Shown here piece by piece: positions 1 through 7,723 of a stretch of DNA of 41,832 nt (position 1 is its first letter; every line of letters begins with the position of its first letter). The DNA lies in contig JAJFIU010000081.1 in the NCBI GenBank assembly GCA_021774695.1, forward strand, positions 1 through 41,832, read 5' to 3'. The notes beneath the pieces were generated by a model, which did not search any database, was not told the origin of the DNA, and was given only the letters and a program-made list of their open reading frames with translations. The translations under genes were made by a program, and so were the position numbers. This DNA is from Alphaproteobacteria bacterium. Its GTDB lineage: Bacteria > Pseudomonadota > Alphaproteobacteria > Sphingomonadales > Kordiimonadaceae.

Positions 1-2028
1 GGCATTTTCAATCACCCGGCGTTCACCGTCCACCGTGATCACAGTAGCACCTGTTAGCGCAATACTGCTTTCCGGCTTGGCCACGGTGTAGGCAACTGAA
101 ATATCAGTGGTGGTGGCACCGTCTTCTTTGTCCGCCAGCACATCTTCCAGTGATTTCTGATAAAACTGGGTGCCGCGCGTCCAATAAAGGCCTTTACTGT
201 CAGCTTGCCAGCCCATGTAAACGCCTTCATTGGTATCGATGCGTTTGGTGAAACCCTTCTTCTTGTCGGCGCTGACCTTCAACGGAATGCCCACATAATC
301 AAACGGCGTAACAAAGGTTCGCTGATACTCTCGGAAAGCAATCCATTTCATGTCCGGCGACAACATGGCGCGTGAGGAAACCGGGAAATTATACAGCTCT
401 TTTTCGCCCTGCCCATCGAGCCCGATGCGCTTCAACTTGAGGCCGTCATCGCTGAATTCAGAGAAATAGAGCACTGTGCCATCATCAGAAAAATGGATCG
501 GTGACGCGCGGCGAATTTCCGGCGTGTTACCGCGAGACCAACTTGCGCGCACATCGGTTACTTTGCGGGTCTCGCCGTCCTCAGTGCGCACCATCAGCTC
601 AAAGCTTTCCTGAAATTCCAGCCGCCCGCCGTTGGCAAGCGTGCCTGGTCCGCGCAAAAAGGCGAGCATTTTGCCGTCTTTCGACAGCGCAAGCGCCCCG
701 TACTGGGTGGCAAGCTCGGTCAGTTTTTCAGGTCGCCCGCTGAGTTTTCCACCGCGCATGGACCGCCGGTATATTGCGCCCAAATCAGCGTCGTTCCAGG
801 TGGTGTAATAAAGCTTTCTGTCCGCTGCGTTATACAGAGGGTTCGCTTCCAGCACATCACTGTCGGTAAGGTTGCGGTTGCCGTTATCTGCATGCAGATA
901 GATATCCCCGAGTGCCTCAGACAGTATCCCGTCTTTCATAGGATTAGCGAAACGCTGAATACGGGTTTTGGATTGTCCGGTTTTGATGCGGTTTACCGTG
1001 CGCACGGTTTTGTTGACCTCGCGGGACACCTGGACAGTGAATGGGATTTCACTGACGTCGCCGCTGTCCATATTAACGCGCAACAGTTTGCCGCCGTTGC
1101 TGAAAACCAAATCGCGGTCAGATGCCCAACTCATGCCAGCACCCGAACCATATTGGCTCAGGTTTTCCATCTGGTCACGGTCAAGGTTGGTTAACACCAG
1201 CCGGTCTTTACCTGTATTCAGGTCACGCACATATAGCGATGTGGCCAGATCTTCGCGGCCCATGAATGCGAGGCGGTCTCCGTTCGGCGATAATTCCGGG
1301 TTAAAAACACCGCCTGCTTTGCGGATGTATATTTCGGCTTCGCCTGTGGATTTGTTGAAGCGGTATACGCGCGCACCGTCGCTTGGCAGCCGGCCATTCA
1401 CATGCTCGTAGTAGATAAACCCCCGCTTGGCATCGTCGACATATTGATTGGCAAACCGGAACACAGCACTTTCAAGAAGCTCCTGCTTTTTACCAAAACG
1501 ATTATACATCTCGCCGTGCAGGGTCAGCTCTTTCGGGAAACGCACCGCCAGTATGTGGCGACCATCTGCTGACCAGTTGCCGCGCAAAACGGGATCACTT
1601 GATTTAGTTAGGTTTTCAAGTTCTCCGCTCTCGCGGTTCATAATCCAGATATTGTCAGTACCGTCGCGGTCAGAAGTAAAAGCAACTTCGCTGCCGTCGG
1701 GGCTGTAGCGAGGCAAATGGTTCCATGACCGACCTTCGGTCAACACCTTGGCGGTACCGCCCTCAATCGGCATTTCATAGAGATGACCGAGCAGGTCGAA
1801 CAGAACGGTTTTACCGTCCGGCGATACATCGACACTCATCCAGGTGCCTTCGTTGGTCTCAAATTCAATTTGCTGGGTCGGCGTGCCTTCCGGATTGGCG
1901 GTATCTATTGACCACTCTTTTTTGCCCTCTTCGGCTTTTTTGTCCTCTGCAGCACCCACACTGCCCGCAGCGGCAAAAGCCAAACAACAAGCTAGTATTG
2001 TTGCCGAAATTGAAACTTTGAAAACCAT
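1..2028 (-). CDS. Exported beta-propeller (PD40/Tricorn-like) amidohydrolase, 3' end outside window
   Basis: Only the first 676 codons are in the window; the reading frame is open to base 1. The start ATG (2026-2028) follows an AGGGAGG ribosome binding site, and the first ~25 residues are a signal peptide ending near GSVGAAED, so the protein is exported. Repeated motifs of the type SPDG, SADG and SPNG (for example VSPDGKTVLF, YSPDGSEVAF, LSPNGDRLAF) mark WD40-like PD40 propeller blades over most of the visible part. The last visible residues, ALTGATVITVDG followed by ERRVIENA, are the usual opening beta strands of a metal-dependent amidohydrolase domain, so the unseen part should hold the TIM-barrel hydrolase. 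Such fusions are usually about 1,050-1,100 residues. It lies 102 bp after the gamma-glutamyltransferase-like gene on the same strand, which suggests shared expression and perhaps peptide breakdown. The substrate is unknown. Confidence 0.85.
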   Translation of the reverse strand, partial: MVFKVSISATILACCLAFAAAGSVGAAEDKKAEEGKKEWSIDTANPEGTPTQQIEFETNEGTWMSVDVSPDGKTVLFDLLGHLYEMPIEGGTAKVLTEGRSWNHLPRYSPDGSEVAFTSDRDGTDNIWIMNRESGELENLTKSSDPVLRGNWSADGRHILAVRFPKELTLHGEMYNRFGKKQELLESAVFRFANQYVDDAKRGFIYYEHVNGRLPSDGARVYRFNKSTGEAEIYIRKAGGVFNPELSPNGDRLAFMGREDLATSLYVRDLNTGKDRLVLTNLDRDQMENLSQYGSGAGMSWASDRDLVFSNGGKLLRVNMDSGDVSEIPFTVQVSREVNKTVRTVNRIKTGQSKTRIQRFANPMKDGILSEALGDIYLHADNGNRNLTDSDVLEANPLYNAADRKLYYTTWNDADLGAIYRRSMRGGKLSGRPEKLTELATQYGALALSKDGKMLAFLRGPGTLANGGRLEFQESFELMVRTEDGETRKVTDVRASWSRGNTPEIRRASPIHFSDDGTVLYFSEFSDDGLKLKRIGLDGQGEKELYNFPVSSRAMLSPDMKWIAFREYQRTFVTPFDYVGIPLKVSADKKKGFTKRIDTNEGVYMGWQADSKGLYWTRGTQFYQKSLEDVLADKEDGATTTDISVAYTVAKPESSIALTGATVITVDGERRVIENA

Positions 2029-2042
2029 TGGAATATCCCTCC

Positions 2043-2084
2043 CTGACGCATGAACTCTGACGCATGAACTCTAGCGCATGCAAG
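2043..2084. repeat. 14-bp tandem repeat, two exact copies plus one degenerate
   Basis: CTGACGCATGAACT occurs at 2043-2056 and again, identically, at 2057-2070; a third unit at 2071-2084 (CTAGCGCATGCAAG) keeps about 9 of 14 bases. The repeat sits directly upstream of the ribosome binding site of the minus-strand amidohydrolase gene, inside its 102-bp 5' intergenic region, so copy-number change would alter that leader. Confidence 0.9.
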
Positions 2085-2130
2085 CATGCACATCACCAAA
2101 CTCGAAACACCTATGTTTTATCTCTGCAGC

Positions 2131-4083
2131 CTACCAAGCTATGCCGTAATCATCGCCGTAGTCGCTGGCCCCACCCCACATGGTGCCGGTTTTACTATCA
2201 AAATATATGGCGGTTATGGGGCTATATGTTCGATCAACGATCTCAACGCTGTAACCCATTTTGCCCAACTGCACCCGCACCCACTCAGGCACTTTCAAGG
2301 TAAGCTGAAGCCTGCCGGGCTCGGATTTGTGAGCGCCAAACGAGCTTTGCATCTGATAGCTGGTAATATTATGGGCTTCTGCCGCCTGCTGCACATTCAT
2401 ATTAAACTCGGTCATATTCAAGAAAAACTGCAACAGATTCTGGTCCTGCGTATCACCGCCCTGCACGGAGAAGGCCATCAAAGGCTTGCCGTCCTTCAGT
2501 GCCAAACTAGGCGTGAGCGTGGCGCGTGGCCGCTGGCCCGGCTGTACTATATTGAACGGATTAAGCCCTTCATCAAGCACGAAACTTTGCATCCGCTGGC
2601 TAAGGCCGATACCCGAATTGCCCGCAATGAAAGCCGGAATCCAGCCGCCGCTGGGGGTAATTGAAACCACCCACCCTTCGGCGTCTGCCGCCTGAATAGA
2701 GGTGGTGCCCGCCAAAAAGCTCTCGTCGTCTGTCATCGCATTAGGGTCAAGACTCTGATCAAGATTTTGGGCAACCTGAAATCCGTCCGCGCCGTCCGCA
2801 TCAGCCGCCGGCGGGATTGGTGTCCATTTCTCTAACAGATCAAGGTACGGATTTTTGCCGTTCTGAAACGGATATGGGTCACCGGGTTTCACGGTCGGAT
2901 CGTTTTTTGCCCAGTCGATCAAGGAACGCCGTTGATCAGCATAGGCCTTAGACAGTAGCCCTTCGACTGGTTCAACTGGCGGAACGTAAGGGTCACCGTA
3001 ATAGAAATCTCGGTCGGCAAACGACAGGTTCATTGCCTGATACAAGGAATGGATATAGCGTGTGGAGTTATAGCCCATTCCCTTGAGGTCAACTTTCTCA
3101 AGAATATTAAGCGCCTGCAACATCACCGGGCCTTGCACCCAAGTTGTCAGCTTGTAAACGTCAATACCTTTGTAACTGGTACTGACCGGCTCTTCGATAT
3201 GAACCTGCCATTTATCCAGGTCTTCCATGGTAATCAGGCCGCCGTACTCGCGGGAACCGCGCACCATTTCCTCCGCGATATCACCGCGGTAAAAGCGGTC
3301 GTAGGCAGCATAAATTGCTTCTTTTCGGCTTTTTCCGGCGGCCAATGCCGCTTTTTCAGTGTCCACCAGTTTCTGCAGTGTTGCTAGCAAGTCAGGTTGC
3401 TTGAGTATTTCACCGGCATAGGGCGCAGCGCGTTCCTGACTGTCATCGTCTTTTATATGCGGCAGGAAAACTTTTTTCGAATGTTCCCACTGCGACAAGA
3501 GTTCCTTGCGGCGCTCCATATTGTCGGCTTGGTTTTCCTCAACCGGGTAGCCTTCAGCCATTTGCATGGCAGGGGCCAGCACTTCGGCCAGACTAAGTTT
3601 GCCGTATTCCGCCACCATCACCATCAAACCGCCGGGCGTGCCGGGTGTAACCGCGGCCAAGGGCCCATATTCTGGTGGGTATGCCATACCTTGGTTTTTG
3701 AAAAATTCAGCTGTCGCGCCTGTGGGGGCGACACCGAGCGCATTGATGCCAATCACTTTACCGGTTTTTGGATTGTAAATAAGGGCTTGCGTTTCACCGC
3801 CCCAGCCAAGCGTGTCCCACATGGTGCTTGTTGCCGCCAACATGGCCGCAGCCGCATCCACGGCATTGCCGCCGCGGGTGAAGGTCATGCTACCTGCAGT
3901 GGCCGCCAGTGGTTTACCTGTAACCGCGACCCAGTGTTTACCGTGCAATACGGGACGAGTTGTTTTCTGGGCGCTTGCAGGCAGCGCCGCCGTTATGACT
4001 GCCGCCACACTGAACGCTGCAACACTGGCAGCTGCAACGTAAGGCCTGATCCTGAAAAAATTACTTCCCAATAGTGCCGACAT
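2131..4083 (-). CDS. Exported gamma-glutamyltransferase-family protein
   Basis: A 650-residue member of the gamma-glutamyltransferase / N-terminal nucleophile hydrolase family, which cleave or transfer gamma-glutamyl groups (glutathione, gamma-glutamyl peptides) in the periplasm. I chose ATG 4081-4083, which follows a G-rich Shine-Dalgarno-like stretch (GGGGGGCG) and gives a hydrophobic signal segment (residues ~14-38) ending ALPASA-Q; an upstream in-frame start would add 34 unrelated residues. Family features seen: GGNAVDAAAAMLA (71-83), VTPGTPGGL (145-153), and GTTSIQAADAEG (459-470), where Thr460 is the expected self-cleavage nucleophile. The His that normally follows the two threonines is Ser462. 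The AG-NSGIGLSQRMQSF region and QGGDTQDQN also match the family. It is divergently transcribed from the RTX protease and followed by the amidohydrolase gene. Cephalosporin acylase-like activity is an alternative. Confidence 0.88.
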   Translation of the reverse strand: MSALLGSNFFRIRPYVAAASVAAFSVAAVITAALPASAQKTTRPVLHGKHWVAVTGKPLAATAGSMTFTRGGNAVDAAAAMLAATSTMWDTLGWGGETQALIYNPKTGKVIGINALGVAPTGATAEFFKNQGMAYPPEYGPLAAVTPGTPGGLMVMVAEYGKLSLAEVLAPAMQMAEGYPVEENQADNMERRKELLSQWEHSKKVFLPHIKDDDSQERAAPYAGEILKQPDLLATLQKLVDTEKAALAAGKSRKEAIYAAYDRFYRGDIAEEMVRGSREYGGLITMEDLDKWQVHIEEPVSTSYKGIDVYKLTTWVQGPVMLQALNILEKVDLKGMGYNSTRYIHSLYQAMNLSFADRDFYYGDPYVPPVEPVEGLLSKAYADQRRSLIDWAKNDPTVKPGDPYPFQNGKNPYLDLLEKWTPIPPAADADGADGFQVAQNLDQSLDPNAMTDDESFLAGTTSIQAADAEGWVVSITPSGGWIPAFIAGNSGIGLSQRMQSFVLDEGLNPFNIVQPGQRPRATLTPSLALKDGKPLMAFSVQGGDTQDQNLLQFFLNMTEFNMNVQQAAEAHNITSYQMQSSFGAHKSEPGRLQLTLKVPEWVRVQLGKMGYSVEIVDRTYSPITAIYFDSKTGTMWGGASDYGDDYGIAW

Positions 4084-4414
4084 AATCGCCCCCCATTTCT
4101 GTAGATAAATAAAATAACCTGCGCCCGCCAAAAGCCCCGAATAAAACGTCTGAAGTTTGCAGTGCCACCCACCAGCCTCGGACAATCTAGGCTCCGCTGC
4201 GAAACCCTAGCTAGGTTCCGATGAGAAGTAAATGCAGGCGGCGGTGCCAGCTTCCCCGGCGGCATTCGCCGCGGCCGGGAGATTGGGCCAATGCGCCCAT
4301 CCAACTACTCTAGTAAGCGGTGCTCGCTAAAAAATGACACAAATGTGTATTCCACTTCGTTCATGGCTCATTAATGTTGACAGTGGATAAACGAAATACA
4401 GTGTCTGGCGTTTC

Positions 4415-4459
4415 GTTTATTGTATGGGCGTTTACTGTATGGGCGTTTATTATACAGGC
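4415..4459 (+). repeat. 15-bp tandem repeat, three copies, abutting a -10 element
   Basis: GTTTATTGTATGGGC (4415-4429), GTTTACTGTATGGGC (4430-4444) and GTTTATTATACAGGC (4445-4459) are head-to-tail copies differing at 1-3 bases. The array ends two bases before the TATAAT at 4461-4466, so it fills the -35 and upstream zone of the probable promoter of the RTX protease gene. Confidence 0.92.
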
Positions 4460-4460
4460 C

Positions 4461-4466
4461 TATAAT
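4461..4466 (+). promoter_or_regulatory. Candidate -10 element of the RTX protease gene
   Basis: TATAAT is a perfect sigma-70 -10 hexamer 52 bp before the chosen start codon, giving a leader of roughly 45 nt. No good -35 hexamer is found 16-18 bp upstream (that space is the 15-bp repeat), so the promoter may need an activator or a different sigma factor. Confidence 0.4.
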
Positions 4467-4518
4467 TTGCGCGCTCTGGCAGAGCGTAATCAGCGGACCC
4501 GTTTGGTCAGGAGTGTTT

Positions 4519-6951
4519 ATGGACGACGAACCCACCGGCAGTATCAGCACCAACTTCTCGGTTTCAGTTGGTTCAAGTGCCACCGGCAACATCGAAGTAG
4601 AGGGAGATGTCGACTTTTTCGCCGTCCAGTTGGTTGCAGGTGTTACCTACCAAATTGACCTGGAAGGCAGCCGAACCGGATCAGGCAATCTGCTTGACCC
4701 GTTCCTGACCGGCATATTCAACGTCAATGGTGACCAGATAGTGAGCTCAGACGATGATGACGGCGTTTCCACCAACAGCCGCATCCTGTTTACGCCGACT
4801 GTCAGTGGCACCTATTATATTGGTGCCAGTTCGTTTGACAATGTGAGCGGCACTGACATTGGTACTTATACGCTGTATGTGGAAGAAGAAGCTCTAAGCG
4901 ACCGCCCTGACCCCAATGACCTGCGCCTTATCGCCGACACCGGCAATGAATTAGTCGATATTCTTGTCTTTGGCCGCGGTTACGGCGACGGCATCAACAC
5001 ACCAACAGTGACCTTCAGCCTGGTTACCAACGATTCCACCTTCCCTGCACCATTAATAACGGATGATGTTGACGTAACCGAAGGCGCACGACCAGTTTCC
5101 AATGCAAGCGAAGCTGCTTTCCGAGATGGGCTGGCACAGGTAAGCGGTTTCGCCAATATCAACTTTCGTGAGGTCGGCGACGTCGGCAGCGCATTTGGCA
5201 CCATCCGCATATTCGCAAGCAGTTCGGAATCCGGTAACGCAATCGGACTTGCCGGCTTTCCAGGTGACAGCCCAGCTGCAAGCGACATCGCGATTTTTGA
5301 AAACCGCATCAGCAATGACGGCAAACTGGGATTCGTAGTTTTTCACGAAGTAGGACACGCGCTAGGGTTGTCGCACGCCGACGTTGAAGAAACGTCATTT
5401 TCCCCAGATTTTGCTGGCGTAGAATTTACGTTGCTTGTTCCCAGTTTTTCATCAGCCTTTTTTCCCACCGCCAACAGTGTCAGCTTTTATCCGACCACAT
5501 TCGGGTACCTTGACATACTAGCCTTTCGGCAAATTTACGGCGCCCCAACAACGCCAGACCAGGACAATATCTATCAGTTTAACGTTACTCAGGAATACTT
5601 CGAAACCATTTTTGATACCGGCGGCAATGACACCATCGAAATTGTCGGCGGTTCCGAAAGCGTCAAGATTGACCTCTCCCCAGACAATAGCGCTTTTGGT
5701 GGTTCCTTTATCGATGTGGGCACAACGGTTCAGTATTTCTCAAGCGGCAGGGTTGTTGGCAGCCGGGACGATACGGTTTTCGTAAGCCCTGAAACGGTGA
5801 TCGAAAACATCATTACCGCTGGCGGTAACGACACGGTGGTCGGCAACGCAGCAGACAATAGGGTCGAAGGCGGCAATGGTGCCGATAAAATTAACGGTGC
5901 CGGCGGGTCAGACCGACTGCTCGGCGAGGCAGGCAATGACGAACTGGTCGGTGGTGCAGGTAACGACACATTGATAGGCGGCACCGGCGCAGATGTGTCA
6001 GCAGGCGCCGAGGGTGACGACATTTTGTTTGCAGGTAGCGGCGATACCGGAGACGACATTTTCTTTGGTGGCACCGGCGCGGATATCGTTGGCGGCGGTG
6101 CGGGCGACGATTTGGTGGTGGGCGGCAGCTATACGGGCAGCGCCTTTTCTTTTAGCGTCGCGCAGGGTTCGGATGACGGTTCAGCCAGCGATACATTGTT
6201 TGGAGGCGCGGGCGACGACACGCTGGCGACAGGAAGCCTGAACGATACCAACAATAATGGCCGCGTTGATACAGACGAAATCGATCAATCTGGTTCAGGC
6301 AACGGTGTGGCTTTTTCAGGTACAGGCGACGATGTGATTTTTGGCGGTGCAGGCGACGATGTCATCGGTGCCGGGTCGGGCGGCGACATCATCAGAGCAG
6401 GCGCTGGCAACGATACTGTTTTTGGTGGTCCCGGTGATCAGGCAGATACCGGTGTAAACGACGAAATTTTTGGCGGGGACGGCGACGATTTGATTTTTGC
6501 CTCTGGCGGTGCAGACCGGGTAACTGCAGGCGCAGGTAATGACATTATATTTGGTGGGTCGCAGAATGACACCATCTCGGGCGGCCTGGGCAACGACGAG
6601 ATTTTCAACGGCGCCGGCGATGATATCGCTCGCGGCGATAACGGCGATGATACCCTGCGCAGCGGCACCGGCGATGACACGCTAGCCGGCGGTGACGGTG
6701 CTGACAATTTCGTTTTTCTCAGCGGTCACGGTGACGACAGAATCGACGATTTTTCCATCGGCGAAGACACCCTGGTGATTAAAGGCACAAATAGCGATTT
6801 TACCAATATTTCCGATGTTATTGCCGCGTCCACCAGTGCCACCGTTAACGGTGTTGCGGGCATTTTGCTGGACACCGGCGGCGGCGACAGCGTTTTCATT
6901 GTTGGCATAACCGTTAACGACATTTCGTCCATGACTATCACAGTAGAATAG
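4519..6951 (+). CDS. Serralysin-like RTX protein with PPC domain, probable type I secretion substrate
   Basis: 810 residues. ATG 4519 is chosen because CAGGAG lies 6 bp upstream; an upstream in-frame start would translate the 15-bp DNA repeat into a meaningless YGRLL repeat. Residues ~10-122 form a bacterial pre-peptidase C-terminal (PPC) domain (DVDFFAVQLVAGVTYQI ... SGTYYIGASS ... GTYTLYVEE). Residues ~130-345 are a metzincin peptidase core with the complete zinc motif HEVGHALGLSH (276-286) and the following FGYLDILAFRQIYG helix. Residues ~455-735 contain many GGxGxDxx-type calcium-binding RTX nonapeptides, and the last ~80 residues (NFVFLSGHGDDRIDDFSIGEDTLV...) are the peptidase M10 C-terminal region that carries the secretion signal. 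There is no N-terminal signal peptide, as expected for ABC-exporter (type I) secretion, but no exporter genes are in the window. No Met occurs between residues 287 and 345, so the Met-turn is missing its methionine. Expression may be tuned by the upstream repeat. Confidence 0.93.
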   Translation: MDDEPTGSISTNFSVSVGSSATGNIEVEGDVDFFAVQLVAGVTYQIDLEGSRTGSGNLLDPFLTGIFNVNGDQIVSSDDDDGVSTNSRILFTPTVSGTYYIGASSFDNVSGTDIGTYTLYVEEEALSDRPDPNDLRLIADTGNELVDILVFGRGYGDGINTPTVTFSLVTNDSTFPAPLITDDVDVTEGARPVSNASEAAFRDGLAQVSGFANINFREVGDVGSAFGTIRIFASSSESGNAIGLAGFPGDSPAASDIAIFENRISNDGKLGFVVFHEVGHALGLSHADVEETSFSPDFAGVEFTLLVPSFSSAFFPTANSVSFYPTTFGYLDILAFRQIYGAPTTPDQDNIYQFNVTQEYFETIFDTGGNDTIEIVGGSESVKIDLSPDNSAFGGSFIDVGTTVQYFSSGRVVGSRDDTVFVSPETVIENIITAGGNDTVVGNAADNRVEGGNGADKINGAGGSDRLLGEAGNDELVGGAGNDTLIGGTGADVSAGAEGDDILFAGSGDTGDDIFFGGTGADIVGGGAGDDLVVGGSYTGSAFSFSVAQGSDDGSASDTLFGGAGDDTLATGSLNDTNNNGRVDTDEIDQSGSGNGVAFSGTGDDVIFGGAGDDVIGAGSGGDIIRAGAGNDTVFGGPGDQADTGVNDEIFGGDGDDLIFASGGADRVTAGAGNDIIFGGSQNDTISGGLGNDEIFNGAGDDIARGDNGDDTLRSGTGDDTLAGGDGADNFVFLSGHGDDRIDDFSIGEDTLVIKGTNSDFTNISDVIAASTSATVNGVAGILLDTGGGDSVFIVGITVNDISSMTITVE

Positions 6952-7000
6952 ATAATACTGCAGACCGCAACGGCAATATGCTGCTTTGGGGCAAGGCAAT

Positions 7001-7705
7001 ATGACAGAAAACATTTCGGGGAAACCACAATCCCGACTGAGCGGAAAACGGGTATTGGTAACGCAGGCCAACGATTTTATGGGCCCGGCAACTGTCACGC
7101 ATTTTCGCCGCGAAGGCGCAGAGGTTATCACCAGCGATAGTGTCTTAACAGACCCGGCGGCGGCGGACGAGATCATTGAGGCTGCCGGTGTCGTTGACGT
7201 GCTAGTGGTCAATTTGGCCAGCGAAAACCTGTACGGCAAAACTGTTGACCAACTGGATGACGCCTCTTTTGAGACCGCCTTCAATGTGATGGTCTACCCG
7301 TTGCACCGGCTTGTGCGTGCGGTTGCGCCGCAAATGAAACAGCGAAAACGCGGCAAAATTATTGTTTATGGCAGCGCCGTGCCGCTGCGGCCAATGGCCA
7401 GACTGGCGGCATATTCGGCAGCTCGCGGTGCGCAGATATCCTATGTGAAATCGGTGGGGGTGGAGCTGGCCCGCGATAATATTCAGTGCAACCTTATTGC
7501 GCAAAATTGGGTTGAAAACCCGGCCTATTACCCACCCGAAATGCAGAAAAATCCTAAATTTCAGGCCAATCTGGCGCGTGAAGTGCCGCTGGGCCGACTG
7601 GCGCGCCCGGAAGAAGACACCGCGCTTGCGGTTTTCCTCGCCTCTGACGAAAGCGATTTTTTTGTCGGTCAGGCAATTCCGTTCAGCGGCGGCTGGGCCA
7701 GCTAG
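7001..7705 (+). CDS. SDR-fold protein with halohydrin dehalogenase signatures
   Basis: 234 residues. ATG 7001 follows a purine-rich GGGGCAAGGC; a TTG five codons earlier is possible. The fold is short-chain dehydrogenase/reductase-like, but the dinucleotide-binding TGxxxGxG motif is replaced by TQANDFMG (residues 21-28), i.e. T-x4-F-x-G. The catalytic residues are Ser125, Tyr138 and Arg142 (SAVPLRPMARLAAYSAAR), i.e. S-x12-Y-x3-R, with Arg where classical SDRs have Lys. Both patterns are the published hallmarks of halohydrin dehalogenases, which eliminate halide from vicinal halohydrins to give epoxides and need no NAD(P)H. The C-terminal PLGRLARPEEDTALAVFLASDESDFFVGQAIPFSGGW is the ordinary SDR end, and the NW-x-ENPAYYPPEMQKNP segment resembles the HheC halide-pocket loop. 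It follows the protease gene by 49 bp and converges on purU. An uncharacterised non-dehalogenase relative is the alternative. Confidence 0.82.
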   Translation: MTENISGKPQSRLSGKRVLVTQANDFMGPATVTHFRREGAEVITSDSVLTDPAAADEIIEAAGVVDVLVVNLASENLYGKTVDQLDDASFETAFNVMVYPLHRLVRAVAPQMKQRKRGKIIVYGSAVPLRPMARLAAYSAARGAQISYVKSVGVELARDNIQCNLIAQNWVENPAYYPPEMQKNPKFQANLAREVPLGRLARPEEDTALAVFLASDESDFFVGQAIPFSGGWAS

Positions 7706-7723
7706 GCAGCCCAAATCAAGCGC

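Larger units (their letters stand above)
4084..4518. other. 435-bp divergent intergenic region
   Basis: This stretch separates the minus-strand gamma-glutamyltransferase gene and the plus-strand RTX protease gene and should carry both promoters. It contains a 10-bp perfect palindrome CCTAGCTAGG at 4206-4215 set in a longer imperfect one, a TTGACA hexamer at 4377-4382 without a convincing -10 partner, the 15-bp triple repeat at 4415-4459 and a TATAAT at 4461-4466. No additional gene with a plausible ribosome binding site was seen; open frames on both strands here look incidental. Confidence 0.6.

Noticed and set aside
4377..4382. TTGACA as -35 of a protease promoter
   Set aside because: No -10-like hexamer lies 15-19 bp downstream; the TATAAT at 4461 is far too distant.
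4415..4459. Possible CRISPR-like array
   Set aside because: Units are adjacent with no spacers, 15 bp long, and only three; no cas genes nearby.
5730..6707. Long Pro/Ser/Ala-rich open frames on the minus strand opposite the RTX repeats
   Set aside because: They are produced by the repetitive GGxGxD codons read backwards; no ribosome binding sites or family similarity.
5800..6720. DNA-level tandem repeats in the protease gene as an independent element
   Set aside because: They are explained by the calcium-binding nonapeptide codons of the RTX domain.
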